DNA of 64,000 nucleotides from Blastococcus sp. URHD0036. GTDB taxonomy: Bacteria; Actinomycetota; Actinomycetes; Mycobacteriales; Geodermatophilaceae. The notes under the pieces were generated by a model, which searched no databases, was not told where the DNA came from, and worked only from the letters and a program-made list of their open reading frames with translations. Positions within the stretch are counted from its first letter, which is position 1. Each line of letters begins with the position of its first letter. Location: positions 366,739 to 430,738 of the forward strand of contig NZ_JNIK01000015.1 in the NCBI RefSeq assembly GCF_000701365.1. The letters are read 5' to 3'. Below, in pieces: positions 31,888-45,378 of the stretch. A program made the translations under genes and the position numbers.

Positions 31888-32712
31888 TCAGTGGGCGTCG
31901 GGGTGGTCCACCAGGAAGGACGCCGTCTCCGGCAGCAGCGGGCCGAGGTCCGGGAGGTCGGACAGGCTCGTGAGCCCGAGCCGCTCGAGGAACAGCGGCG
32001 TCGTCCCGTACAGCCCACCGCCGGAGTCGGGGTCGCTGCCGACCTCGTGCACCAGCCCGCGGCCCAGCAGCGTCCGCATGACCCCGTCCACGCCGACCCC
32101 GCGGATGGCCGCGATCCGCGATCGGGTCACCGGCTGGCGGTAGGCGATGACGGCGAGGGTCTCCAGCGCCGCCTGGGTGAGCCGGCTGCCGCGACCGTGG
32201 CCCAGATAGCGCTCGATGACCTCGGCGTGCTCGTCGCGGGTGTAGAGCCGCCACCCCTCCCCCACCCGGCGCAGCGTGATGCCGGCGCCGCGGCGGTCGT
32301 AGTCCCCGGCCAGCTCGCCGAGGGCACCGCGGGCACGACTCACCGACGAGCGCACCGAGGCCGCCAGGGTCTCCTCGTCGACCGGGCTGTCCAGCACGAA
32401 CAGCAGTGCCTCCAGCCGCGCCCGCAGGGTCGCCGGGTCGAGGTCGTCCTCGACCTCGGGCTCCGGTTCGGGTTCCGGCTCGGGCGCGGGCAGCCCCGGC
32501 AGGGGCAGCTGGGGCTCGTCGACGGGCACCGGCGCCGGCTCGTCGGCGGGGGCCGGTGGACGCTCGGCCACGCGGGCGGCGAGCTCCGCGGCGACGGCGT
32601 CCCAGACGGCCGGGTCGTCGTCGCGGTCCTCGGCGGCCTCCCGGGTCGCGGCGAGCTCGGCGGCCAGCGCGTCCCACGAGATCGGCTGCCGGTCGTCGTC
32701 GCCCTCGGTCAC
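31888..32712 (-). CDS. scpB: segregation and condensation protein B
   Basis: 274 residues. The N-terminal 100 residues are acidic and Pro/Glu-rich (including a PEPEPEPE stretch). The conserved winged-helix pair starts at LRARLEALLFVLDSPVDEETLA and continues through SRLTQAALETLAVIAYRQPVTR and GVGVDGVMRTLLGRGLV. ScpB with ScpA forms the kleisin complex that bridges SMC. The start is GTG 32712, overlapping the scpA stop by 4 bases. The long acidic leader is unusual in length but common in actinobacteria. Confidence 0.95.
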   Translation of the reverse strand: MTEGDDDRQPISWDALAAELAATREAAEDRDDDPAVWDAVAAELAARVAERPPAPADEPAPVPVDEPQLPLPGLPAPEPEPEPEPEVEDDLDPATLRARLEALLFVLDSPVDEETLAASVRSSVSRARGALGELAGDYDRRGAGITLRRVGEGWRLYTRDEHAEVIERYLGHGRGSRLTQAALETLAVIAYRQPVTRSRIAAIRGVGVDGVMRTLLGRGLVHEVGSDPDSGGGLYGTTPLFLERLGLTSLSDLPDLGPLLPETASFLVDHPDAH

Positions 32713-33518
32713 GGGGTCTCCTCCTCGGTCGCGGGCCTGTCCTCGGGCGCCGGCTCGGTGCCGCCCGTCCACCGCACGTGCAGCTCGCCGAGTGGCGTGA
32801 GCTGGTCGAAGGACACCCGCTGCTGGCGGTAGAGCTCCAGCAGCGCGAGGAAGCGGGCGACCACCTCGAGGGTGTGCTCGCAGTCGGCGGTGAGCGCCCG
32901 GAAGCTGACCGTCCCGGCCGCCGCCAGCCGGTCCCGGACGAGCACCAGCTGCTCGGCCACGCTGACCGCCGGGGCGTGCAGGTGGGTCACGCTGACTGTC
33001 GGCGGCGCCTGCGGCGTGAGGACCCGGGTGGCCAGCGCCGCGAACTGCTCGGGGGTGATCCCCAGCAGCACCTCCGGCACCTGCTCGGTGAAGGCCGGGT
33101 CCGGCCCGGCGTCGCGGCCGTAGCGCAGGACGGCGCCGGCCTCGCGTTCCCGCAGGAACGCGGCCGCCTCCTTGTAGGCGCGGTACTGGAGCAGCCGGGC
33201 GAAGAGCAGGTCGCGGGCCTCGAGGAGCTCGAGGTCGTCCTCGTCCTCCACGTCGGCGGCCGGGAGCAGCCGGGCGGCCTTGAGGTCCAGCAGGGTGGCC
33301 GCGACGACGAGGAACTCACTGGCCTGGTCCAGGTCCAGCTCGTCGCCGAGGGCCCGCAGGTGGGCGATGAACTCGTCGGTGACCTGCGAGAGCGCGATCT
33401 CGGTGACGTCGAGCTTGTGCTTGCCGATCAGCTGCAGGAGCAGGTCGAACGGGCCCTCGAAGTTGGTCAGCCGGACGGTGAACCGCGGTGCCGCGGCGAC
33501 CTCCGGCGTCCCCTCCAC
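32709..33518 (-). CDS. scpA: segregation and condensation protein A (kleisin)
   Basis: 269 residues. The N-terminal kleisin helix FTVRLTNFEGPFDLLLQLIGKHKLDVTEI is the SMC-neck-binding part, the middle is acidic (ADVEDEDDLELLEARD) and the C-terminal winged helix FRALTADCEHTLEVVARFLALLEL binds the SMC cap. GTG 33518 is the first usable start and has no clear ribosome binding site; it follows the RHH gene by 17 bp. It works with ScpB and SMC in chromosome compaction. Confidence 0.95.
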   Translation of the reverse strand: MEGTPEVAAAPRFTVRLTNFEGPFDLLLQLIGKHKLDVTEIALSQVTDEFIAHLRALGDELDLDQASEFLVVAATLLDLKAARLLPAADVEDEDDLELLEARDLLFARLLQYRAYKEAAAFLREREAGAVLRYGRDAGPDPAFTEQVPEVLLGITPEQFAALATRVLTPQAPPTVSVTHLHAPAVSVAEQLVLVRDRLAAAGTVSFRALTADCEHTLEVVARFLALLELYRQQRVSFDQLTPLGELHVRWTGGTEPAPEDRPATEEETP

Positions 33519-33535
33519 GCCGACGAGCCTAGGGC

Positions 33536-34045
33536 TCAGCGGCCCTTCAGCCGGCGGACCAGGACCGAGTCCTCGCCGGACTCGGCGAGATCGGCCAGGA
33601 GCACGTTGATGGCCTCGCGGACGATCCGGCCGCGGTCGGCGGCCACGCCGTGCTGTCCGCGCAGCGTCAGCCGGGCGCTCTCCAGCGCGAGCAGCTCGTC
33701 GGCGGAGATGTAGACGGTGATCTTCTCGTCGTGCTTGGTGCGCTCGGCGCGCACAGCCTTGCCGCGGGTCCGGGGCGGCTGCGGGGCGAGCGTCTGGGCG
33801 TGTGCGGACGCCGTCCGGAAGGCGGCCAGCGGGTCGGCCTCGGCACCGGCCGGCACGAGGGTCAGCCCGGGCATGGACTCCTCGACGCCGGGCACCTCGG
33901 CGGTGCGCCGCGGGTTGGCGGCACGCAGCGCCGGGGAGCTCGTGGTCGCCGCGACGCTGGGGAGCTCGGTGACCTCGGGCTGGGCCGGGGTGTCGGTGCG
34001 GCGGAACAGCTCCGAGGCACCGGGGAGGACGGGACGTCGCGTCAC
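33536..34045 (-). CDS. ribbon-helix-helix-like protein between parA and scpA
   Basis: 169 residues. The first 105 residues are low-complexity and Ala/Pro-rich. The C-terminal 60 residues read KITVYISADELLALESARLTL ... RGRIVREAINVLLADLAES, matching a ribbon-helix-helix pattern (beta strand KITVYIS then two helices). GTG 34045 overlaps the parA stop by 4 bases, so it is coupled to the ATPase. By position it may be the DNA-binding partner of ParA, replacing ParB in this secondary locus. That role is an inference; I know of no experimental description. Confidence 0.7.
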   Translation of the reverse strand: MTRRPVLPGASELFRRTDTPAQPEVTELPSVAATTSSPALRAANPRRTAEVPGVEESMPGLTLVPAGAEADPLAAFRTASAHAQTLAPQPPRTRGKAVRAERTKHDEKITVYISADELLALESARLTLRGQHGVAADRGRIVREAINVLLADLAESGEDSVLVRRLKGR

Positions 34046-34947
34046 AGCGCGATGACCTCCTTCGCCAGGTCGCGGAACGCCGCGGCACCGGAGGAGGTCG
34101 GCGCCCAGGTGGTGATCGGCTGACCGGCCACCGTCGTCTCGGGGAAGCGCACCGTGCGGTGGATGACGGTCTGGAACACCGTGTCGCCGAAGGCCTCGAC
34201 GACGCGGCTGAACACCTCGCGGCAGTGCACCGTGCGGGTGTCGTACATCGTGGCGAGGATCCCGGAGATCTCCAGGTCGGGGTTCAGCCGCTCCTTGACC
34301 TTCTCGATCGTGTCGACCAGCAGGGCCACCCCGCGCAGCGAGAAGAACTCGCACTCCAGCGGGATGATCACGCCCGAGGCGGCGGTGAGCGCGTTGACCG
34401 TCAGCAGGCCGAGCGAGGGCTGGCAGTCGATGAGGATGTAGTCGTACTCGTCGCGGACGTCGGCCAGCACGCGCAGCAGCGTCTGCTCGCGGGCGACCTC
34501 GCTGACCAGCTGCACCTCGGCGGCGGAGAGGTCGATGTTGCTGGGCACGAGGTCCAGGCCGGGGATGTCGGTGGGCACCCGGACGTCGGCCAGCGTGGTC
34601 CGCCGCTCCATGAGCGCGTTGTAGATCGTGCGGTCCAGGTTCTGCGCCGGCACGCCGAGCCCCACCGAGAGCGCGCCCTGCGGGTCCAGGTCGACCAGCA
34701 GCACCTTGCGGCCCTGCTCGACCAGCGCGGCACCCAGGTTGATGGTGGACGTCGTCTTGCCGACGCCGCCCTTCTGGTTGCACATCGCGATGACCTGCGC
34801 GGGCCCGTGCTGGGTCAGCGGCTTCGGCTCGGGCAGCGGCCGCTGCCGGGCGCGGGCCGGGTCCTGCTTCGAGGCGGACCCGCCCATCTCGGGCTCGGTG
34901 TCGCGCGGGCGCGCGACGACAGGAGCCGCATCCCCTCGGATCGCCAT
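34042..34947 (-). CDS. parA: ParA/Soj-family ATPase of the scpAB locus
   Basis: 301 residues. Deviant Walker A MCNQKGGVGKTTSTINLGAAL, Walker A' VLLVDLDPQGALSVG, Walker B YDYILIDCQPSLG and C-terminal segment RFPETTVAGQPITTWAP are those of the ParA family. A 45-residue polar leader precedes the ATPase. ATG 34947 has GGAGG at 9 nt. The location before scpA, not near an origin with parB, matches the Rv1708-like secondary ParA of actinobacteria. It may position or regulate the SMC-ScpAB complex; the partner is likely the coupled RHH-like protein. Confidence 0.93.
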   Translation of the reverse strand: MAIRGDAAPVVARPRDTEPEMGGSASKQDPARARQRPLPEPKPLTQHGPAQVIAMCNQKGGVGKTTSTINLGAALVEQGRKVLLVDLDPQGALSVGLGVPAQNLDRTIYNALMERRTTLADVRVPTDIPGLDLVPSNIDLSAAEVQLVSEVAREQTLLRVLADVRDEYDYILIDCQPSLGLLTVNALTAASGVIIPLECEFFSLRGVALLVDTIEKVKERLNPDLEISGILATMYDTRTVHCREVFSRVVEAFGDTVFQTVIHRTVRFPETTVAGQPITTWAPTSSGAAAFRDLAKEVIAL

Positions 34948-34975
34948 GGTCGTGTCGCCTCCAGCTCCGGCCCGT

Positions 34976-34994
34976 CCGGCGCGTTGCGCGCCGG
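34976..34994. other. 8-bp perfect hairpin upstream of parA
   Basis: CCGGCGCG and CGCGCCGG pair around TTG, 29 bp upstream of the parA start. The surrounding 34948-35161 region also contains two TCGCGA hexamers 11 bp apart near 35070-35090. No parS consensus (TGTTTCACGTGAAACA) is present. Possible leader structure or autoregulatory site. Confidence 0.35.
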
Positions 34995-35161
34995 TTGCGG
35001 TCTTCCCCACCGCTCGGGTCCTCACGACCGTAGGGAGCAGGCAGCCCGTTGCCGAGGAGGCACGCCGTGTCGCGACCGCGCATGTCGCGATCTGCCAACC
35101 CACGAGCAACATCTCGCGCAGGCGGCTGGCACCATCTGCCCGATGGGCGGGCCACCAACTG

Positions 35162-36130
35162 TCAGGTCAACGCCCTCGGGTGGCTGGTCGCGTACACCTC
35201 GCGCAGCCGGTCGACGGTCACCAGCGTGTACACCTGTGTCGTCGTGACCGAGGCGTGCCCGAGCAGCTCCTGCACGACGCGGACGTCGGCGCCGCCGTCG
35301 AGCAGGTGGGTGGCGAAGCTGTGCCGCAGGGTGTGCGGCGAGACGTCGGCGACGGAGATCCCGGCCGCGTCCCCCACCCGCTCGGCCGCCGCGCGCAGGA
35401 TCGACCAGGCGCTCTGCCGGGAGAGCGGGCCGCCGCGGGCGTTGAGGAACAGCGCGCCCGCGCGGCCCTTCGAGGTGCCGGCCGCGGCCAGCGCCGGACG
35501 GGCCCGCACCAGGTAGTCCTCCACGGCCCGCAGCGCATAGCTGCCGACCGGCACGACCCGCTGCTTGCCGCCCTTGCCCGACAGCCGGACCGCCGCCTGC
35601 CCCTGGTCCAGGTCGTCGACGCTCAGCCCGACGGCCTCGGAGATGCGCGCGCCGGTGCCGTAGAGCAGTTCCAGCAGCGCCCGGTCGCGCAGGCCGCGCG
35701 GGCCCTCCAGCGCGCCGGCGGCCTCGATGAGCGCCACCACCGACTCGACCGGCAGCGCCTTGGGCAGCCGCCGGGCCGGTGCGGGCGGGCGGACCTCGTG
35801 CGCCACGTCGTCGGGCACCAGGCCGTCGAGGAGGGCGAAGCGGTGCAGCCCGCGGACGGCGACGACGGCGCGGGCGGCGGAGGTGGCCGACAGCGGCGGG
35901 TGCTCGTCGTCGCCCCGCCGGAGCGCGGCGAGGAAGGCGGCGACGTCGGACTCGGCGACCTCGCGCAGCCCCTGGACCCCGGCCGCGGCGAGGAAGTCGG
36001 TGTAGCGGCGCAGGTCGCGGCGGTAGGAGGTGATGGTGTTGGCCGCCAGGCCGCGCTCGACGGTGAGGTGGTCGAGGTACCCGGTGACGGTCTTCGCGAC
36101 GTCGGGCCCGGCGCTCAGCGTGCTGGTCAG
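35162..36130 (-). CDS. xerD: tyrosine recombinase XerD, apparent CTG start
   Basis: About 322 residues. An N-terminal SAM-like core-binding domain ([23 protein letters not shown]) and a C-terminal catalytic domain with Arg in [14 protein letters not shown], His-x-x-Arg in [14 protein letters not shown], His in [11 protein letters not shown] and the nucleophile Tyr in TQVYTLV. It resolves chromosome dimers at dif with XerC. No ATG, GTG or TTG exists in frame between the ald coding region and the core domain. CTG 36130 lies seven bases after a strong GGAGGAGG and overlaps the ald stop by 4 bases, so it is the best start. Downstream of ald, likely coupled. Confidence 0.93.
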   Translation of the reverse strand: MTSTLSAGPDVAKTVTGYLDHLTVERGLAANTITSYRRDLRRYTDFLAAAGVQGLREVAESDVAAFLAALRRGDDEHPPLSATSAARAVVAVRGLHRFALLDGLVPDDVAHEVRPPAPARRLPKALPVESVVALIEAAGALEGPRGLRDRALLELLYGTGARISEAVGLSVDDLDQGQAAVRLSGKGGKQRVVPVGSYALRAVEDYLVRARPALAAAGTSKGRAGALFLNARGGPLSRQSAWSILRAAAERVGDAAGISVADVSPHTLRHSFATHLLDGGADVRVVQELLGHASVTTTQVYTLVTVDRLREVYATSHPRALT

Positions 36131-37242
36131 GTGAGCACCTCCTCCAGGGCGACGGCGGTCAGGCCGTGCGCGTCGGCGACCTCCGGCAGGACCGCCTGCC
36201 CGGCCGCCACGTTGACGCCGTGCGCCAGCGCCCGGTCGGCCCGCACCGCCGCCGTCGTGCCCTCGCCGGCCAGCTTCATGACGTAGGGCAGCGTGACGTT
36301 GGTCAGCGCGTGGGTCGAGGTGTTGGGCACCGCGCCCGGCATGTTCGCCACGCAGTAGAACACCGACCCGTGCACGCGGTAGGTGGGCGCGTCGTGTGTC
36401 GTGGGACGGGTTCCCTCGAAGCAGCCGCCCTGGTCGACGGCGATGTCGACCAGCACCGACCCGGGCTTCATCCGGGCGACGACGTCGTCGCTCACCAGCT
36501 TCGGCGCCCGCGCCCCGGGCACCAGGACCGCGCCGATGACGAGGTCGGCGTCGAGCACCGCCCGCTCCACCTCGTAGGCGTTGGAGGTCACGGTCTGCAG
36601 GTGGCCCTGGTAGATCCGGTCGGCGGCACGGAGCTTGTCCACGTCGCGGTCCAGCACGATGACCTCGGCCTGCATCCCCAGCGCGATGGCGACGGCGTTC
36701 ATCCCCGAGACCCCGGCCCCGAGGACGACGACCTTGGCCGCGTACACCCCCGGCGCCCCGCCGAGCAGCACCCCGCGCCCGCCGTGCCCCTTCTCCAGCG
36801 CGGTGGCGCCCACCTGCGGTGCCATCCGGCCGGCCACCTCCGACATCGGCGCCAGCAGCGGCAGCGCGCCGTCCGGGGTCTGCACCGTCTCGTAGGCGAT
36901 CGCCGTGGTCCCGGAGGCGACCAGGGCGTCGGTGCACTCCCGCGACGCCGCCAGGTGCAGGTAGGTGAACAGCGTCTGCCCGGCCCGCAGCCGCCCGTAC
37001 TCCTCGGCGACCGGCTCCTTGACCTTGAGCAGCAGGTCGGCGTCGGCCCACACGTCGTCGGCTGCCCCGACGATCCGCGCGCCGGCGGCTCCCATGTCGT
37101 CGTCCGGGATGGAGGAGCCCTCCCCCGCCCCCTTCTCGACGAGCACCTCGTGACCGGCCCGGGTCAGCTCGTGCACCCCGGCGGGGGTCAGGGCGACCCG
37201 GTACTCGTGGTTCTTGATCTCGCGTGGCACCCCGACGCGCAT
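36127..37242 (-). CDS. ald: alanine dehydrogenase
   Basis: A 371-residue NAD-dependent enzyme interconverting L-alanine and pyruvate plus ammonia. The N-terminal [20 protein letters not shown] is diagnostic. Substrate residues include Arg15, Lys in LLLKVKEP and His in YLHLAAS; the cofactor motif is [20 protein letters not shown]. The C-terminus is complete. ATG 37242 has a GGGAGCGG ribosome binding site. Transcribed with xerD by a 4-nt overlap. Divergent from the small membrane protein at 37442 across 199 bp; a TAGAGT hexamer at 37332-37327 may be its -10. Confidence 0.97.
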   Translation of the reverse strand: MRVGVPREIKNHEYRVALTPAGVHELTRAGHEVLVEKGAGEGSSIPDDDMGAAGARIVGAADDVWADADLLLKVKEPVAEEYGRLRAGQTLFTYLHLAASRECTDALVASGTTAIAYETVQTPDGALPLLAPMSEVAGRMAPQVGATALEKGHGGRGVLLGGAPGVYAAKVVVLGAGVSGMNAVAIALGMQAEVIVLDRDVDKLRAADRIYQGHLQTVTSNAYEVERAVLDADLVIGAVLVPGARAPKLVSDDVVARMKPGSVLVDIAVDQGGCFEGTRPTTHDAPTYRVHGSVFYCVANMPGAVPNTSTHALTNVTLPYVMKLAGEGTTAAVRADRALAHGVNVAAGQAVLPEVADAHGLTAVALEEVLT

Positions 37243-37441
37243 GGTCCGCTCCCGCTCCGGCCCGGCCCCGAGGTCGTCGAGGCAGCTGCCTGGTCCCGGC
37301 GCCCCGGTCGGAGGCGCTCGGCGTGAACTCTAGGAGCGGCACCCGCCGCCGGCCGGTCGTCGTTCGCACTGCCGGGCGGGAGCCGAGCACCGACCATTGC
37401 CTCCAGGCGCGGCCGGCGCGCCGACACGGGGAGGACCACCG

Positions 37442-38083
37442 ATGCAGCTGTACGCCCGACGGCCCGACAAGCGGCTGACCCAGGTCCTCGCCGACCTCGG
37501 CATGCTCGCGTGGGTCGTGCTGTGGGTCGCCGTGGCGCGGGTGGTGCACGGCGCGGTGCTGCTGCTGGCCGAGCCCGGGGAGGCGGTGGAGTCCCTCGGC
37601 GCCTCCGTCGCCGACAGCATGGGCTCGGCCGCCGACGTCGCCGACGGCGTCCCCGTGGTCGGTGACGAGCTCGCCGTCCCCTTCGACGCGCTCGGCTCGG
37701 CCGGGGACTCGGTGAACGGCGCGGGTCAGTCGGCGCAGGACGCGGTCGGCACGCTGGCGTTCTGGCTGGCCGTCGTCCTCGTCGTCCTGCCCGTGGGCTG
37801 GCTGCTGCTGCGCTGGCTGCCGTGGCGGCTGGCCTGGACGCGGGAGGCCTCGGCGGCCGCTCGGATCATGGCCGCGCCCGACCCCGACCTGGAGCTGCTC
37901 GCCGCCCGGGCTGTGGCCACGGCGCCGCTCCCCCGGCTGGCCGCGCTCGCCCCGGGCACCGGTGCGGCCTGGCGGGCCGGCGACCCCGCGGCCATCCGCG
38001 CCCTGGCGGCGCTGGAGGCCGACCGGCTCGGCCTGCGGCTGCCCGTGGCGGCCGGCGCCGGCGCGACGGCGCCGCCTACCTGA
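37442..38083 (+). CDS. two-span membrane protein of unknown function
   Basis: 213 residues. Segment [22 protein letters not shown] (about 23-44) and segment [23 protein letters not shown] (about 103-125) flank a roughly 58-residue extracytoplasmic loop rich in Ala, Asp, Ser and Val; the C-terminal 85 residues are cytosolic and Ala/Leu-rich. ATG 37442 has GGGGAGG upstream. It converges on and overlaps the hydrolase at 38076 by 8 bases. No family recognised. Homologues are likely restricted to related actinobacteria. Confidence 0.75.
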   Translation: MQLYARRPDKRLTQVLADLGMLAWVVLWVAVARVVHGAVLLLAEPGEAVESLGASVADSMGSAADVADGVPVVGDELAVPFDALGSAGDSVNGAGQSAQDAVGTLAFWLAVVLVVLPVGWLLLRWLPWRLAWTREASAAARIMAAPDPDLELLAARAVATAPLPRLAALAPGTGAAWRAGDPAAIRALAALEADRLGLRLPVAAGAGATAPPT

Positions 38084-39818
38084 GCGACTGCGCGAGCGCC
38101 TCCGCCACGGTGCACTCCACGTCCTCGGGCAGCAGCAGACCGTCGGCGACCAGGTTCCCCGCCGCGGCCCGGGCGGCGGCCTCCACCGCGGCCTCGCCCG
38201 GCACCGGCCGGCCCGACTGCCGGGGCAGCCGGCTGCCGACGAACTCGTAGAGCACCGCCGGGAGCCCCGGCACCGGGCGCCGCGGGTTCCAGCCCGTGAA
38301 CGCGGCCGCGGCGGACTGCACCGCGGGCAGCCGCACGCCGGCCCGCTCGTTGCCGTCGTCGTCGACGGCGCTGACGAGCGTGGTCAGCGGCTCGGCGTCG
38401 TGCAGCGCCCAGGCCGGCTGCGTCCCGTCGATGCGGGGCTGGCGGGGCAGCACGTCGGGATCGGGCAGGGCGGCCCGGGAGAAGCGGGCCAGCACCTCCT
38501 CCCGGGACACGGCCGTGCCGTCGGCCTGCCGCGGCACCCGGCTGGGCGGCGGCTGCACCCCGTCGCACACCCATGCCTCGAGGCGGAGGAACAGCGCCCG
38601 CAGCAGCGGGGTGGCGTCCAGCTCGTGCGGCGGGTTGGCCAGCGGGAGCTGCCCCTTGATCGGGATCCGGCCCAGGTGGTCGGTGCCGCTGAGCAGGTAC
38701 GCGCGGGTGTCGGGGTCCTCCGGGAGGTCCGCGCCGGTGTCCGGGTCCTGGGAGACCAGGCCGGCGTCGCCGCGCCAGTACTCGCTGGCGCTGTTGGTGA
38801 GCACCAGCTTCGGCGTGGAGCCCGAGGCGCGGGTGCGGGCCAGCAGGGCCGCGCTGTCGTACGGCGGGCCGTACGCCGGGGTCATCGGGTGGGTCAGCGA
38901 CGGCTGCCCGTAACGGTCGTTGAACTCCCCCCGGCGGGCACCGGCGATGTGGGCGAGCACGCCGTCGAGGACCTGGTCCCCGTCCTCGTCGGCGTTGCGG
39001 TCCTCGGCGAGGAACTGGCGCAGGAAGCGGCCGGACTGGCTGACCCCGTACCCGAACGCCGCCTCGTGTCCCCGGCGCAGGTGCGCCGCGACGTCCCGGA
39101 ACGCGAGCAGCCCCGCGCCGCCGACCGGGGCGACGGTGCTGCGGTAGCGCAGCGTGTACCAGCGGAACGGCTGGAAGCCCCCGTCCAGTTCGACCGTGGT
39201 CGCGGTCGGGAACCGCCACTGCTCCCGGGGCACGACCACCTCCCCTCCGTGCGGCCGGTCCCGGACGGTCAGGACGGCGCCGGGGTCCTCGACGTCGGCG
39301 GTCGGGATGTCGGTGAACGCGCCCAGGAGCGTGCTGTCCCCGAGCGGCCGGGCGGCCTGCACCGTGTCGGGGCGGAACTCGATCCGCAGCTCCCCCGGCT
39401 CGACCTCGGCGGCGGGCACCCGCAGGCCCAGCCGGCCCGCACCGGTCACGTCCCACTGCCAGCCGATCCAGGCGACGGTCCAGCCCCGGCGGAGCAGGAA
39501 CGCGTCCCCGGCGTCCGGCTCGTCGCCGAGCATCCGCATCGGGTCGCCGTCCAGGCTGAACGGCACGCCCATCACCATGCCGCGGTTGGGCACCACGACG
39601 AGCAGCCGGCCGTTGCCGCCGTCCCGCGGCCGCAGCAGCCGGACGTCGGACTCGGCGCGGACGAGACCGCCGGCGTCCCGCGGCGCGAGGTCGAGGTCCA
39701 CCACGCCGGCGTTCGCCGGGTGCCCGGGGTCGAAGCCCAGGGAGGCGACCGCCCGCACGTACTCGTAGCCGGGGTGCGGCCCCTCGATCGTCTCGGTGAC
39801 CTCCAGGCGCTCCAGCAC
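38076..39818 (-). CDS. alpha/beta hydrolase domain-containing protein (PF20091-like), long form
   Basis: About 580 residues from GTG 39818. It shares with the protein at 8334 the PF20091-type layout but is longer. The N-terminus ([20 protein letters not shown]) and the [20 protein letters not shown] elbow with Ser, then [12 protein letters not shown] and [15 protein letters not shown], are characteristic. No signal peptide is seen. The start is uncertain because no ribosome binding site precedes GTG 39818; in-frame sequence extends further upstream without another good start nearby. Its 3' end overlaps that of the convergent membrane-protein gene. Presumed esterase of unknown substrate. Confidence 0.8.
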   Translation of the reverse strand: MLERLEVTETIEGPHPGYEYVRAVASLGFDPGHPANAGVVDLDLAPRDAGGLVRAESDVRLLRPRDGGNGRLLVVVPNRGMVMGVPFSLDGDPMRMLGDEPDAGDAFLLRRGWTVAWIGWQWDVTGAGRLGLRVPAAEVEPGELRIEFRPDTVQAARPLGDSTLLGAFTDIPTADVEDPGAVLTVRDRPHGGEVVVPREQWRFPTATTVELDGGFQPFRWYTLRYRSTVAPVGGAGLLAFRDVAAHLRRGHEAAFGYGVSQSGRFLRQFLAEDRNADEDGDQVLDGVLAHIAGARRGEFNDRYGQPSLTHPMTPAYGPPYDSAALLARTRASGSTPKLVLTNSASEYWRGDAGLVSQDPDTGADLPEDPDTRAYLLSGTDHLGRIPIKGQLPLANPPHELDATPLLRALFLRLEAWVCDGVQPPPSRVPRQADGTAVSREEVLARFSRAALPDPDVLPRQPRIDGTQPAWALHDAEPLTTLVSAVDDDGNERAGVRLPAVQSAAAAFTGWNPRRPVPGLPAVLYEFVGSRLPRQSGRPVPGEAAVEAAARAAAGNLVADGLLLPEDVECTVAEALAQSLR

Positions 39819-39912
39819 GTCGGCACCGTAGACCCGGGCGCACCCCGCCTCCCGACTCGGCTCAAGTCGGGCACCGCGCGCGCCGATGGTCTGCGCGAGA
39901 CCGGAGGTGGGG

Positions 39913-40617
39913 ATGGGACAGGCGGGACGCCGGCCGAGCCGACGACGCACGCGGTCGCGCCGTCGCGGGCACCCGATCGCCTCCGGCGCCGGCACCGTGG
40001 CCGCCGCGGTCGCGGTCGGGCTGGTCGTCTTCGGCGCGCCGGCCACGGAGCTCGCCGCCCAGGTGGCCGCGTCGTGGGCGCCGTTCCGCGATGCCGGGAC
40101 GACGATCGACCGGGTCCCGCAGGTGCCGCAGGTCGTCGCGGCGACCGGCTTCGACGTCCCCGAGCCGGCGATCAGCGCGCCGAACGTGGCGGTCCCGGTC
40201 CCCCGCGACATCGACATCCAGTTCGTGCCGCCGACCGTGCCCCGCGGGGTCATCCCCACCTACACCCCGCCCGAGGCGACCTGCGGCGGGTACAGCGCCC
40301 CGCGGCGGATCGTGCCGGCCATCGCCCCCGGGGTCGGCTCGGCCACCCTGAGCTGGATGGCCGACAGCGACAACGACGTCGTGACCGGCTACCGGGTGCA
40401 GGCGGTCAGCCAGCAGCTGGTGGCAGGCCCGCAGCCCGCGCCGCCGCAGCAGCTGGTCGGCCAGCGCGACGACTGCGGTGAGGTCGGCACCACGATGACC
40501 GGCCTGACCTCCGGCGCCTACTACGTCTTCTGGCTCGAGGAGCAGGTCTGGGACGAGGACACCCAGCTCCAGGAGTTCGTCCAGGTGGGCAGCTCGTCCC
40601 CCGTCCTGATCCCCTGA
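39913..40617 (+). CDS. secreted or membrane-anchored fibronectin-III-like protein
   Basis: 234 residues. A very basic N-terminus (RRPSRRRTRSRRR) leads into a hydrophobic span TVAAAVAVGLVVFGAPATELA, giving a signal anchor or cleavable signal. The mature part has a Pro/Val-rich stalk (about 70-120) and a C-terminal domain with ATLSWMADSDNDVVTGYRVQAV and SGAYYVFWLEEQV, resembling a fibronectin type III sandwich; two cysteines may form a disulfide. ATG 39913 has GGAGGTGGGG immediately upstream. No partner evident; 95 bp from the divergent hydrolase start. Function unknown, possibly cell-surface adhesion. Confidence 0.7.
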   Translation: MGQAGRRPSRRRTRSRRRGHPIASGAGTVAAAVAVGLVVFGAPATELAAQVAASWAPFRDAGTTIDRVPQVPQVVAATGFDVPEPAISAPNVAVPVPRDIDIQFVPPTVPRGVIPTYTPPEATCGGYSAPRRIVPAIAPGVGSATLSWMADSDNDVVTGYRVQAVSQQLVAGPQPAPPQQLVGQRDDCGEVGTTMTGLTSGAYYVFWLEEQVWDEDTQLQEFVQVGSSSPVLIP

Positions 40618-40635
40618 CCCGCGTGGCGGCCGGGT

Positions 40636-41234
40636 CTAGGAGGCGTCGACCGGGCGGAGCTCGACGCCGCCGGCGCGGTACCGGGAGGCGGCCAGCAGCC
40701 CGATGACCGCGGCGGGGTTGACGATGCCGCCGGCGAACACGCGGGCCACCGCCTCCTCCAGCGGCACCCGGTCGATCGTCATGTCCAGCTCCTCGTGCTC
40801 GACGGTGAACCCCTCCGGGAGGTCCACCGCCGACAGGCCCTCGGCGAGGTAGATCAGCACCTGCTCGTCGCAGAAGCCGGGGCTGCTGAAGTACGTGGTC
40901 AGGAACGACCAGCGCTCGGCGGCCAGCTGCACCTCTTCGGCCAGCTCCCGCTTCGCCGTCTCCAGCGGCGGCTCGCCCTCGGCGTCGCGCAGGCCCGCCG
41001 GGAGCTCCCACAGGTAGCCGCCGACCGGGTGCCGGTACTGCCGCAGCAGGACGACGGAGCCGGAGTCGTCGATCGCGACCACGGCGACCGCGCCGGGGTG
41101 GTGGACCACCTCGCGGACGCTGTCGCCGCCCCCCGGCATGGCCACGGTGTCGACGTCCAGGGTGATCACCCGGCCCTCGTGCACGCGGTGGCTGGAGATC
41201 AGCTGGTAGTCCCCGTCGGCCGCCGGCTCGCTCA

Positions 41235-41235
<1 letters not shown>
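40636..41235 (-). CDS. NUDIX hydrolase, ADP-ribose pyrophosphatase type
   Basis: 199 residues. The Nudix box runs GLRDAEGEPPLETAKRELAEEV (Gly to the REL-EE core), metal-binding and complete. The flanking YRHPVGGYLWELPAG and FFSSPGF-like TYFSSPGFCDEQVLIY are characteristic of ADP-ribose/dinucleotide pyrophosphatases such as Rv1700. ATG 41235 overlaps the pyrG stop by one base (TGATG), so it is co-translated with pyrG. It probably hydrolyses ADP-ribose or related nucleotides. Confidence 0.93.

Positions 41236-45374
<4,139 letters not shown>

Positions 45375-45378
<4 letters not shown>

Noticed and set aside
32706..32712. Possible frameshift between scpA and scpB
   Set aside because: The overlap is a normal GTGA stop/start junction; both proteins are full length.
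34948..35161. parS site and replication origin near parA
   Set aside because: No TGTTTCACGTGAAACA-like sequence, no DnaA boxes and no parB; the locus is the secondary parA-scpAB cluster.
35162..36130. Integrase of a mobile element or prophage
   Set aside because: Sequence and position (after ald, before parA-scpAB) are those of chromosomal XerD; no att repeats, phage genes or cargo are nearby.
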